Shown here piece after piece: positions 1-10,789 of a stretch of DNA of 60,568 nt. Each line of letters starts with the position of its first letter. Position 1 is the stretch's first letter. The notes below the pieces were generated by a model that saw nothing but the letters and a program-made list of their open reading frames with translations, was not told where the DNA came from and did no database searches. The position numbers and the translations under genes were made by a program. The stretch is taken from positions 1-60,568 of the forward strand of contig JANQBS010000236.1 of NCBI GenBank assembly GCA_033085395.1, in the 5' to 3' direction. Source of the stretch: Xanthoparmelia taractica (Eukaryota > Ascomycota > Lecanoromycetes > Lecanorales > Parmeliaceae).

Positions 1-76
1 ATATAATTTTTTAAAAAAGTTGAAAAAAAGTTGAAAACGACTATGTTCAACAGATACCACACCTTTCCGACCCGTA
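1..76 (+). mobile_element. Right end of a hAT-like MITE, cut by the window edge
   Basis: The last ~76 bases match the ends of the two complete elements at 57511-57776 (inverted) and 59497-59771 (same orientation). It ends in the shared terminus CCTTTCCGACCCGTA. The left half and left target duplication lie outside the window, so the expected 8-bp duplication (ACTTATAG at 77-84) cannot be verified. Confidence 0.7.
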
Positions 77-1079
77 ACTTATAGCCAGTTAGATCACAGT
101 ATTCTCTTGTCTATTGAGATCTCCCTTCATTTGAATAAAAAACATTCTTATTAGAAGCACAATCATGATCGAGACCATGTTAATCAGTGTAAAATCAACT
201 TATTCATTATAAATACTATTGATCTGGCGGTCGCACAAGGCTGAGAGGTTTATTCGATCCATAGCAATCTGAAAGGCGTCAAATAAACTCATAATCTAAC
301 TGCTTTAAAGGCTGCTAACGATAGATACCTTAAACTTATTGACTATCACAACGCTAAGACTGAATAAAAGAAGGCTCACCCTAATCAACGATTCCAGGGT
401 GCAAAACCTCGTGGTTATAGTAGTGAGCTAACTGTTTAAAGGATCTGAAGTAGGAGGATATGCGCTATGCAAATATCACGGCTAAGAGGAATATCGACGA
501 CGAAATGGCTCATGAGACGGTATTTGCGAAGAAATGTGAGTCTCAATACTAGATTTTGATTTATATTTAATAGATTTCTAATAGCGTGAAATAACGTTAG
601 CCCGATTGAATTTTCTTCAAAGACGAGGATATCTCGCCTTAATGAGTTTCACTCATAATATTAACGCACTGAAATGAAAGCTATTCATAGTTATAGCTCG
701 CAGTAAGTGTAATAAATAAATTTTCTATGCTTATATGCTTTCGCCGACCGAGAATAGTAATATTATAGCGGCGTTTCTTCGCAAAATCAAGGAATGATAT
801 GAGGGAAGAGATGCCTAACTTCTTCGCTATATAATTACTAATAACTTCGCAACTAAGTAAAAGATCGTTCGACTAGCATTTCGAGATCTTAAAGAAGGCG
901 AATAGCAGGTGAATTACTTTCTATATCGAAAGCATAGCGAGCGCACGTTGAAATTGAAGTTAGCTGAAGATAGCTATAAGAAATCCTTTGAGCATCTCTA
1001 TAAAGCTCTTTACTATCGATTCTCGGAGTAGAGATGTCTAGATAAGATTCATAAGACTATCGTAAAGGCTCCTGAGTTA

Positions 1080-2034
1080 AAGAAGAAGTACATTCGCTAG
1101 TAGTGACTCGATATAAAACGTCTTTAGGCGTATTATACTCGTTAGTATTTCTACTTGCTTCTATAGGTCATTATTACTAATCTCGTTAAGTTCTAATATT
1201 ATTCTCTTAAGATTCACGCCCAAGAGAAAGATGCTATGCTACGATTTAGTTTTTCAAGGGTTACTAAGCATATGCTTAAGATTACTAATTAGTGGGAGCT
1301 CCGCAACGAAGAAGTAAAAGTTAATTTCAGAACTTAGCAAATAGCTAAGTGCTCGATATACCCTCACTTGGCGGATTTCTCTAATTTTATAGCAAAACTC
1401 ATGATCGGCCAGCTAAAGAAAACTATGAAAGCCCAGGATAAGGGTGAGTACTAGCTTATTTGCGCTCTTTATATACTAACAATTATCAAATTAAATAAGA
1501 TCCCACGCAATCTAAATAACGAACTCTTTTATATCTACCTCTTTTATCGTTAATATTAGCTATCGTGCTTCTATCTCTGGCAATTTAATCTTATAAATAA
1601 TGTATTTACGAAGGCTGACTGAAAGAGATAGATCTATATGTTTAAAGAAGAAGGCTTCGAAATCTATGAGAGTATCACTAAGAAATACGTCACGAGGGAT
1701 ATCTACGATGAATTAGATGATTCGAGTAAGCATATGCTAGACGTTCGTGAGGTACTTAATAAAATTAAGTCTAAATTCTATAAATTTAAGGTCGATACGA
1801 CGAACTAAGAGGACGATATAAGAGAGAGGATTTCCGCCCAGTGGATGGCTATATTACGTTAAATAACGGATTCTATTCGTCAATAAGATACTTAGAAGGC
1901 TCTAAAGAAGCTCGCAAATGATGGCCATAATATAGCTAGACTGAAAGTATCTTAGGGGTGGGAGGATTAGTAGATAGGCTTGCAAATAGAACCCCTATTT
2001 GACGGCGGCGAGGTCTCTCTGAACCTTTCAAAAT
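1080..2034 (+). pseudogene. RIP-degraded coding remnant of an unidentified repeat
   Basis: One forward frame (in phase with 1167) reads through about 950 bases, interrupted almost only by TAG and TAA. These are the codons expected when CAG and CAA glutamine codons suffer C-to-T change in a CpA context. Segments such as SLKIHAQEKDAML (near 1200) and FEIYESITKKYV (near 1660) look like real protein. I do not recognise the family; a transposase or another repeat-borne protein is the likeliest source. The rest of 77-1080 is AT-rich and shows the same decay, with shorter readable stretches near 360-520. Confidence 0.5.
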
Positions 2035-3540
2035 AGGCCGCCGGTTTCGCTATATCTCCTATATATATTCCGCTCTGACTAGTAGGCATGCAGGCGGCCT
2101 TTTATAGGTCAGCCCGGAGTTATTCCCCGCCTCATTAGAAGCGATAGCGAGATCCTCGACGACGACAGTGAGGTTACAAGAATGACGCGCCTTATTTTGG
2201 TGTGGCACCCATAAAAATCTAGCGCGGCCGGCTTGTAATTGCGCTAACAGTATTTTATTTAGCATTGGCTGAGGTATAAAAGCACCCCCGAATACTGTTC
2301 CGCATTGCCGAATATTCCAAGGGTCTTACAAGCTAAGTTCCGAGCCATGAAGCTTACCAGTATTGTCTGGATTCGCTGCCGATGCTCATCGCTTTGGTCC
2401 TTCTCAATGTTGTGCATCCGGGAAAGATCATGGCCGGTAAAGAAAGCGATTTTCCCAGCAGGAAAGAACGGAAGCACCTTGGTTTGGCCCGAAACGTAGG
2501 ACACGGCATGACGGTGTTGCCAACGAAAGAGCCCAGTGCAGCCGGTTAAGCGCAATACTTCTAAGATGTGGATCTGGACCCGGTAGTTCCTTCTACTTCG
2601 CATCAGAGTGAAGTCGAGGGATGGAAAAACATCACGCAAGTTGTCCGGAAAGCGGTCTTTATTGGTGTAGCGTAGGAATATCAACTTCTGTTTATGATGA
2701 TGAAACCCTGGCTAGATTGACAATCCACTATGGGTCGGCTTTCATGGTCTATCCTTAAGTATCAGGTCTGTCAGGCAGCTGTCCTCTTCGCCCGCGCCTA
2801 TTTCCGGGAGCTTTGACTGACGATGCAGAAGTGGGGGCTTTTGGACAGCCCACAGGGAAGCGAGCTGGGAATCATGGAGTATATGGGTACGTGATTGGTT
2901 AGGAAGTCGCCGAGATGTGCCAACTTCGGTTCTCAACCCAGTCGAAGTATCGTCACCGGATTTTGTTTGCTCTTCGTATCGCTGTTTCGTTCTCTCAAGT
3001 CTGTCCGCAAATGCAATTGCTCACAGCCATTTCGCTACTGATATCCGAAGATTTGAACTATTGGGGTGCTTTACACGCACGCTTCACGCATGCTGATGGA
3101 TGTGGAAAAATAGGCGCTTTTTCTGCAATGATCTTGGCGGTTGAGTGGTTTGGCCAGGGAATAGATCAAGCAATTAATTGAGAAAGAGGTACCTATCCGT
3201 CTGAGCCTTGCAAAAGCGGGATTGGATTCCCCAATAGTCAAGTATAACCGATCTAGTTCAGACTCTCGTCGTGTGCTAAGATGATTTATCGCCAGTCGTG
3301 CTAGTTACCACTTCTTATTGGTGCTGGATGTTGTATGGCGAGTAAGCTAGGGTTAGGGCTACTCCCTTAAATCAACCTAGCTATATAGCTTCTAGAGGGA
3401 AATCTCTATCCCCCACCTCTCATCGAAAATGATATTTATCTGCGGTGCAATGACCTCTTCGACCTGAACTGCTCCAGACCTTTTATCCCGTCCATTTCTA
3501 CGCTGCTTCCAATCTCGTTTCTTTGTCCTGATAATCAATT
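2035..3540. other. Intergenic stretch, no gene recognised
   Basis: Base composition changes from AT-rich to balanced at about 1980-2040, marking the edge of the RIP-affected block. Short open frames on both strands (for example 2259-2684 minus) have no recognisable domain and overlap one another. The 3' part (about 3430-3540) is the upstream region of the amidase gene and is pyrimidine-rich just before the ATG. Confidence 0.5.
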
Positions 3541-6133
3541 ATGACTCAAGCATTGCTAATCTTTTGGATCTGCCTCATGCGTCTTCTGAGTGCCACTGAA
3601 CAAGGCGCTTTTGCAACGGCAGTCAGCTATACTGCATCTCTATACCTTATCAACGCTTCACACTTTGTCTCATCCCAAAACTTGGAGTCACCATTTCCCT
3701 ACCAGTTCCCGGATCTTAGACACACTGATGATCTCTTCCCAATGCCTGAATGCAACGGTGTAATCTTGGAGGAGGCCACTGTTGATCGATTACAGGAGGC
3801 TATGAATAAGGGCCAGTTGACGAGCGTAAAGATAGCATTGTGCTATCTGCAGCGGATATACCAGACAGATGGCTACGCAAAGTAAATATTAAACGCTTCA
3901 TTTCTTTAAAATTGGCGAGCGCTGCTGTTGCCCTGTTATCTTGTCTATTTCTCGTCCACCTACGGACTGGATGTTTACAATCTGCGATGATTTCTCTCTT
4001 CCTATCCACAAAAAATCATCGCAGGCTGAGTTCTCCTTTGATTTGGCTGCTGCCTTTCAAGTCCTCAAAATATCCTGCAACGATGGATTTAATCTTTTAC
4101 CGTCTGTGCTGTTCTAGAGGTTGCTAAGACCCTAGTTCACTGATTCTGAAGGCCGAAGTGCTATACTAGAGCTGAACCCAGACCTTCTGCAAATTGCGTC
4201 CACCCTTGACGCCGAGCGAGAAGCAGGCGCAATCCGCAGTCCTCTCCACGGCATCCCTTTCATCGTTAAAGACAACATCGCCACGAAAGATAAAATGGAG
4301 ACGACTGCGGGTAGTTGGGCGCTTCTAGGATCAATTGTTCCGCGGGATGCCCACGTCGTCACTAGACTCCGGCGGGCTGGCGCCTTGCTCCTTGGAAAGG
4401 CTACGCTCAGCGAATGGGCGGATATGCGTAGCAGTAATTACTCCGAAGGTTACTCGGCGAGAGGAGGTCAGGCGCGAAGTCCGTACAACCTGACTGTCAA
4501 TCCTGGTGGTAGCAGCTCTGGAAGTGCTGGTGCTGTAGCTGGCAACATGTGTATGTTCGCGCTAGGGACTGAGACTGATGGAAGTGGTGCGTTCGTTCTT
4601 TTTGCTCCACCAATGATGCGTGGACACTGATGTAAGTCTCATTTGGTAGTCATCAATCCAGCGGAAAGGAATGCGTTGGTCGGTATCAAACCTACTGTCG
4701 GCTTGACGTCTCGTGCCGGGTATAGTATACCCTCTTCTTTCAGTCTTGACTGTTTACTATTGCTTACGGAAGTAGCGTCGTCCCGGAAAGCATCCATCAG
4801 GATACTGTTGGTACGTTGGCTAGGACAGTCCGAGATGCCGTCTACGCTCTAGATATCATATACGGCATGGATGCTCGCGACAACTATACGTCAGCCCAAG
4901 TGGGCAAGGCTCCCAACGGTGGTTACAGTCGATTTTTGACCAACAGTGATGCGCTACGAAATGCTACATTTGGACTTCCATGGCAAAGCTTCTGGGCTCT
5001 CGCAAGCGAAGAACAGCAGACTTCTCTGCTCGGACTCGTGGATCTCATAAAAAACGCTGGTGCCACTGTGATCAATGGAACCGAATTACCGAATTACCAA
5101 ACGATCGTCAGCCCCGACGGATGGAACTGGTGCGTTTGTTCTTTTGCAGTATGGAAGGTGCCGCCTATGCTTACCATATTTTCGGTAGGGACTACGGGAC
5201 AACTCGAGGGTATCCTAACGAATCTGAATTCACGGTGGTTAAAGTTGGTTTGCTTCTTCCGTTGCTCTGAGTACAACCAAGTTGAACTGGACTGTTAGGT
5301 CGACTTTTACAACAATATTAAGACCTATCTCGCTGAGCTTCAAAACACCGACGTCAAATCACTCGAAGACATTGTCCAGTAAGTAGCGACATGTTACTTC
5401 TCTGATTTGGCAGCTCTTCGGCGGCCCGGCAACCCTCTATAAGATTTATAGCCCAACTTAACACATGTGCCTGCGTCAGTTATAACTACGACAACGATGG
5501 CACCGAGGGCGGAACGCCGAACGTGCAACCCGCATTTGCTTCTGGTCAAGACAGCTTCCTGGCATCGCTTGCTACGAAAGGTATACACATCCTCCAGCGT
5601 TCTCATACCTCCTACCAACAATTCGTACATACGGAGGTTGGGCCGTCGCAAAGCCAATGGATCTGACCCTAATTAGGAATCATGAATTCGACCTACTACG
5701 AAGCGCTGTCCTTCTGCCAACGATCCACAAGGGAGGATGGCATCGATGCGGCGTTGCAATACAATGGCACGCAGCTGTCAGCGCTCCTGGTCCCACCTGA
5801 TGTCGGGCAGACGTATCAGATCGCTGCTCAAGCTGGTACGTGAGATCCTGAAAAGACTGCGGGCGCTGCGCACATCTGCGGACATGAAGCTAATGTTCAA
5901 CCGTGCTTCGCTCACTAGGCTATCCGATGATCACAATCCCTGCAAGTGTCGGCTCCATGACCGGAATGCCGTTCGGTCTTGCTCTCATGGGCACCGCGTG
6001 GTCGGAGGCTGAGCTCGTGAGGTGGGCGAGTGCGATTGAGGATTTGCAGCTGAAGGGGAATGGCTCGTTTGGGAGGTCGAGGCCGATGTGGTATGGGTAT
6101 AGGCAGAGGAATATTCCCGTCTTGAACCTTTGA
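3541..6133 (+). CDS. Amidase signature family hydrolase, nine exons
   Basis: Amidase-signature enzymes hydrolyse carboxamides with a Ser-cisSer-Lys triad. The Lys is in FIVKDN (about 4260-4275), the serines in the Gly/Ser-rich GGSSSGSAG (about 4505-4530), followed by GTETDGS. Exons by frame and GT-AG: 3541-3881, ~4159-4586, 4650-4719, 4776-5129, 5189-5243, 5299-5378, 5480-5580, 5677-5835, 5919-6133. This gives about 600 aa, normal for fungal members, ending in RNIPVLNL. The N-terminus is hydrophobic and could be a signal peptide. All introns are 55-101 nt except the first, which would be ~277 nt with a poor acceptor (CGAAG), so that junction is uncertain or damaged. Downstream joins are all in frame with conserved residues. 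The physiological substrate cannot be told. Confidence 0.85.
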
Positions 6134-6367
6134 AATGATGGCATTGTTGCGACCGATGTTTTTCCAATTTGGGAACACTCGAATGGCATGCACGACGATA
6201 CAGCCTTATTTACGTATCACGTATAATTTCGTAGGTCTTATAGATTGCCCCAAATTCAAGCCCGGAAGGCTGCAGCACCAAAGACGCAGCTTGTATAGGA
6301 TAACTCCCAAGATCAACCTATCGGTTGACCTACCCTTGCGCCTCTTTTATTTTCTTGACATATTCAC

Positions 6368-7168
6368 CTAAGATGACGACTGACCCCGGTCCAGAAGTTG
6401 CAAATCCGCATATACATGCAAGACAACCGCGCCGTTCTCCGCCGTCACTTCTATGTCGATACCATATTTTGCCTAATATGAAATCGCTCCAGTCAGTCAA
6501 TCGATTTGCAACAAAACAACCAACCACCCGACCCATCAACCAATCAACTTTCACGCCAGCCTCGCACACACACTCACCTCCGGTATCCCACCCATCAACA
6601 CCGCCTCGTACCTCATAACCGCTTCCCCTTGCTTCGGCGGACAGCTCTCGCGCCCATCCTGCTCCACGTCCACCCAGTCGCAGAACTCGTCTTCGATTAT
6701 GAATATGGTGACTGGTTCGCCGGAGAAGTCGGAGGTTAATTGGGCGCGCAGTCGTGGGCTCGCAATGTCTTGCGTGAATGTGCCGTGGGCGATGAGGGTG
6801 CATGGGGAGCGTCTGTGGTTGTTGGGGAGAGGAGGGTTTGTGTCAGTTTGTGTTGGGGTTTTGGGAGGGATCAGGTGGGTTGTGAGGGGGAGGTGGAAGG
6901 GGGGGAATGCTCACAGCGTGCAAGGATTAGGAATCATGTCGAGGGTTGTGAATTGGAAAAGATTGTTGGTGGGGTTTCCGACATAGAAGAAGGGCGATAA
7001 TCCTGGGACGCGGGCATCGACTTTCGTGATGGTGGTGGTGGTGGTGGTATTGACGGGGGTGGAGAGAGTTAGGGTGGGCGAGTCGAGAGGTAAGCGTGCT
7101 TGAGAAGAGTTGAAGATGAGGAATGGCAGGAGAAGGGATGCTAGACGTAGCAGCAGAGTTAATGCCAT
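6368..7168 (-). CDS. Small secreted protein, possibly ML-domain (NPC2-like) lipid-binding
   Basis: Three exons on the minus strand, 7168-6915, 6812-6578 and 6472-6368, joined by 102- and 105-nt introns with clean GT-AG ends, give 197 aa. The N-terminus MALTLLLRLASLLLPFLIF is a strong signal peptide, followed by a Thr-rich spacer. The body has cysteines in NPCTL, RSPCTL, EFCDW and ESCPPK, the pattern IAHGTF, and a C-terminal beta-rich part with KYGIDIEVTAENG. Spacing and motifs resemble fungal ML-domain lipid-transfer proteins, which bind sterols or phospholipids in the secretory pathway or outside the cell. That assignment is from pattern memory and needs a profile search. The gene converges on the amidase, with 234 bp between stop codons. 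Confidence 0.6.
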
Positions 7169-7175
7169 TATGGGG

Positions 7176-7189
7176 CTCTCTCTCTCTCC

Positions 7190-7221
<32 letters not shown>
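7176..7221. repeat. CT-dinucleotide microsatellite in the 5' region of the secreted-protein gene
   Basis: About 46 bases of nearly pure CT (GA on the coding strand) lie 8-53 bp upstream of the minus-strand ATG at 7168. It would fall in the promoter or 5' UTR. Confidence 0.85.
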
Positions 7222-7711
7222 TGTGCGTATATATTGCACTTGGTTATGGAATCACATTATGAGACGATTGATTCTTCAGGCGCGGCGCAGGTATGGCTTG
7301 TCTTTTGCCGATTTCGTAAGGAGAGATGGTAAGAGTTCGTAGAGAGGAGCAACGATAATCTCTATGCGGGGACGCCCTTTCTCTATTTTCCGCATTAAGA
7401 TACAACATTTTGTGTTTAAGCGCTGAGCAGTCAGTAGTCGTGGCTCGAATACCATGCCTTCAAGTCTTGCGGGTGAGAATAAATTACTGGCATCGTTACA
7501 GCAAAGTCCTCCTGGCTGTTTCAGATATTCCAAGCCAGTCTTGCGTTTTGAGGGTTAAACTGAGTACGAAGTATAGAAATGCTGGTGGTCAGTACGGGAA
7601 GGACATGCGAGACCGACACATCTGACTCGGCCGATACCTACACATGGCGGCTATCGCCAATGATATGAGCCATATAATGCTACGATCGTAAGGCTCTGAC
7701 TGAGAGCTATT

Positions 7712-8728
7712 GGTGGCTTGATATGTGCTCTGATAGGTCATCGTCCTCAAAGATTGACAATGCTAAAGCGCGGGAAGTTCGGAGATGCCCGTAAATGTTG
7801 GCCCGTGTTTGGATTCGCCTGTAGCGGGGCAAAGTTTGCGCGAATTCTCAACCATCAGCTTATCGAAGAAGACAGGCCAGGGCGACTGGCATGGGGTACT
7901 GCATCGGAGTTTGTCATGATCACCATAGGTGGTAATGACGTTGGTATTCTCTACTTGGTCCTACCCTGCATCTATTCGATACCTATCATCGGCAGAGGAT
8001 GTGATACCATAATCGAACGGGGTTTCACCATCCTAGAAAGTCAAGACTCAAAGATGGCCATTCGAACAGTGCGATACTGAAGGAGAAGACAATATTGTCG
8101 AAACTTTTATACCTTCGTCATTGGCTACTCTCCGCTTCTCAACAGCGAGACCAAGCAGTGCGATCAGGTCACTTGTAAGCCTCATCGCTTGCTACTACCA
8201 CCGCAATATCTCACGTTTAAGACGGCTGTGGGAGCTTTCCCTCCTCGCTCAGTGACATTTATTGACTATGACACTCTTTTGGACGGTCATCGCTTCTGTG
8301 ATCGTCTCGAGCCAAACGCAAATGAAGACAACACATGGTCCCTTCCAACTCGGAAAGACATCAAATCCTATCGATTAGGTGATTAGTTGTAAAGAGATCC
8401 CTACTTCTAGCGAGATAGGGATCGTAGTTGCTTAGTCGCTTCTTCGCAAACCTCTACCACGTGCCGCCGGACTAACAGACGATCAGGCACCAGCGCGGCA
8501 CGATCTGTTCCAACCAACGATCCACGTGACAACACTGTTCCCGGTCCCATTTTTGTAGTCAGGAACGTTGCGGGAGGAGGAAATGCTGCGTTAAGTGATT
8601 ATTGGCGCGTTTTCCATCCCATATTCTGTGCCCCTCAAGCTACCCGAAGAGCGATTATCGAGGCAATAAACAGGGCCCAGTCGCTTAGAAGCGAAGGAGC
8701 GCTAGAAGCATCTCACAACACGGCATGA
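7712..8728 (+). pseudogene. SGNH/GDSL-type hydrolase, broken and 5'-truncated
   Basis: A single forward frame carries SGNH-hydrolase landmarks. These are FACSGAKF (about 7810), the block III motif ITIGGNDVG (about 7922), FYTFVIGYSP, FIDYDTLLDGHRFC (about 8258), and WRVFHP near 8610, where the catalytic His region should be. The frame stays the same throughout. There is an in-frame TGA at 8078-8080. Three stops at 8384-8412 could be removed by a 56-nt GT-AG intron (about 8378-8433) that keeps the frame. The block I GDS serine motif was not found upstream, and the usual GH after FHP is absent. I therefore call it a recent pseudogene rather than an active lipase/esterase. Confidence 0.6.
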
Positions 8729-9367
8729 AAGGCTCCCACCGGCTTTCGTCCTGCCAAAAGCGTATGAACGACGTGACGGATTGGGTAGTGTGAGAACCGT
8801 TTGCGTACGATTCTAAACCACAGAACCTTACGCGCTTCGATATATCTACGACGGCCATTGACTATGGTAGTCTTTTTCACTAGCATGTCTGCGCCACTAT
8901 CCAAGCTCTGCCTTAGAGCCCAAGGGTCGAGACTGCGCACTGCCGTATTGAGAACTGGCAGGCGTGATGCAGTTGATGCAATGAGCACAGCGTCAATTCG
9001 AAGCGGTATGAGAGGTTTCCTAGAGGAGATATATATTCACTTTGATCAAGCCTTGCAAAGCTGAAGAGCCGACGAATAAAAGCCCACCCTCTATGCACCG
9101 GTGTCTTTCCGCCCGTCAGTATCGAGGAAGTTCAGGAGTTCCTTATTGAATCGACCTTACACTCAGCCTTGACAGGCAAGGGCGCTGAACAAGTTAGCTA
9201 GGATGCGGTAGTGATGTCGGTCGACTTGATCACGCTTCAGTGAGTTAAAAAGGGGGCCTGGTTAAGAGGATAGAGGTCGTCGTACAGAGTTTGCCCATTT
9301 GTGATGTAAGCCAGCACTGGCTGGTCATTACATCAAACGATATTATATACACTATAGTAAGCGTGGG
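8729..9367. other. Intergenic; weak ankyrin-like minus-strand remnant
   Basis: The minus frame at 8713-8988 contains VLNTAVRSLDPWALRQSLDS followed by GAD, which faintly recalls an ankyrin repeat. It overlaps the 3' end of the hydrolase pseudogene and has no start or partner repeats. Nothing else is recognised. Confidence 0.2.
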
Positions 9368-10789
9368 CTACATTATCACACAATCTGTACGTTTGGGCTG
9401 TCTTCTTGGCTTTTTCGAGAAGCCCCCGGCTTTCGAGCTCCCATCACCTTTCTTACCCTTGTCATTCTTAGTGAGTCCGTCCTTTCGCTTGTCGCTGCTG
9501 CCAAATTTGCCATTGCTCCCGTGCTTCCCACTCACCTTTTCATTACCGCCATCACCGTACCAATTACCCGAACGTCCTTCGCTATCATGATCGTCGTTCT
9601 GACCTTCTAAGCACCCTGGCATAAAGAAATGGTGCTGCTTATGCAGCTCCCCACGCTCAATCGCCCACAGTCCCAAGATCCGCAAATCTCGCTTGTGCAC
9701 CACGGCAATCCGGGTCCCAAACAGCTTGCCGTGCCCATCCCCTGACTCTATGTCGCGCGGACTCCGGACATCCTCGTATGCATGGCACATCTCATGCAGC
9801 AGCATGCCGATCATGCTCTCAAAGGAATTCGGCGTCCTTTTCGTCCACGCTTGTTTGAATATCATGTCCGCATTCAGATGAATCCGACATTGACCCTCTT
9901 CGCCCCAGCGCGGGCGCTCGCAGATCCCCCATGCTCGGGCCGGGTGCCGGATGTCGGGGCGCCATTGGACGGTGACGTGGCTGTGGAGTCGGCCGGCGAA
10001 GAAGACGAGGTCGAGGTCTTTGAAGGCTTTTATGGCGATGTCGGGTCCGAGTATGAGTCCATCTTCGGCACTAGATGCGGCGGATAGGAGGTTGGCGATG
10101 GCGGCTCTTTCGGAGGAGGAGATTGTTCTGGTAGACTCGTTTTGGAGCATTACTTCTTTGGTCGCTTCCAGGCTTGTTACGAAGGGGCCTTTGTTGCAGG
10201 TGGAGAAATTTTTCTGTCGGTGGAAATAGATGTCGGTTTGACTGCAAGGGTAAGGTGTGCCTGTGTTTTTGTTGAAGGGTTGTAGCGCTTGTTGGAACAG
10301 TCGCTCTCTGAGCTCTTTCTTCCCGGTCGAGTTCTTGTGATGGGATTTTGGACGTATGCTTTCGTTTTCAATGTTGTGGTGATGCGTGCTTTTTATACCG
10401 GGATGTTTGCGATGTGGGGAATGGTAATCTGAGCCCTTATCATTCAGATGGTGGTGTGTGCCTTGCTTACCTTGATGTTCCTCATGCGTAGAGTGGTAGG
10501 AGCCGACATTATCCATGTAATGAGATCCACGTCGCTTACCGTGTTGTTCGTTGTGTGTGAAATGGTAGTTCGAGCCTTTGTCGTCTACGTACGTAGACGT
10601 ACCTAGCATACCGTGATAACTACCTTGCTGAGAGCAATAGTAAGAATCGATATCCCTGTCTCCAAATCGATCTGCATACTTGTATCCATCATCACAGTCG
10701 CTATAATAGCTTCGTGGCTCACGACGGGAGCCGTGGTGATAACCAGTGGCTTCCTCATAGTAGTCATACGATGGAACATATTGGTGCAT
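9368..10789 (-). CDS. SprT-like zinc metalloprotease with His-rich repeats and C-terminal CaaX box
   Basis: Intronless, 473 aa from a true ATG. The SprT-like domain spans about residues 245-375, with FKDLDLVFFAGRL, the zinc-binding HEMCH at 332-336 (HExxH with Cys, inside LLHEMCHAYED) and the downstream GHG at 352-354. The family includes Spartan and yeast Wss1-type proteases that cut DNA-protein crosslinks, and many uncharacterised fungal paralogs. Residues 69-139 form three imperfect 23-24-aa repeats rich in His and Gly. The C-terminus is Lys/Gly/Ser-rich, ends with the basic run KKPRRQPKR and finishes in Cys-Val-Ile-Met-stop, a canonical farnesylation CaaX box. That suggests membrane tethering, unusual for this family. 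Protease class is well supported; the biological role is not known. Confidence 0.85.
   Translation of the reverse strand: MHQYVPSYDYYEEATGYHHGSRREPRSYYSDCDDGYKYADRFGDRDIDSYYCSQQGSYHGMLGTSTYVDDKGSNYHFTHNEQHGKRRGSHYMDNVGSYHSTHEEHQGKQGTHHHLNDKGSDYHSPHRKHPGIKSTHHHNIENESIRPKSHHKNSTGKKELRERLFQQALQPFNKNTGTPYPCSQTDIYFHRQKNFSTCNKGPFVTSLEATKEVMLQNESTRTISSSERAAIANLLSAASSAEDGLILGPDIAIKAFKDLDLVFFAGRLHSHVTVQWRPDIRHPARAWGICERPRWGEEGQCRIHLNADMIFKQAWTKRTPNSFESMIGMLLHEMCHAYEDVRSPRDIESGDGHGKLFGTRIAVVHKRDLRILGLWAIERGELHKQHHFFMPGCLEGQNDDHDSEGRSGNWYGDGGNEKVSGKHGSNGKFGSSDKRKDGLTKNDKGKKGDGSSKAGGFSKKPRRQPKRTDCVIM

Noticed and set aside
3346..3360. GGGTTAGGG as interstitial telomere repeat
   Set aside because: Less than two units of TTAGGG, expected by chance in a window this size.
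6330..6803. 157-codon minus-strand frame as a single gene
   Set aside because: It reads through an intron; the three-exon model at 6368-7168 uses another frame, with a signal peptide and clean splice sites.
8713..8988. Ankyrin-repeat gene on the minus strand
   Set aside because: Only one vague repeat-like segment, overlapping another pseudogene, without a start or neighbouring repeats.
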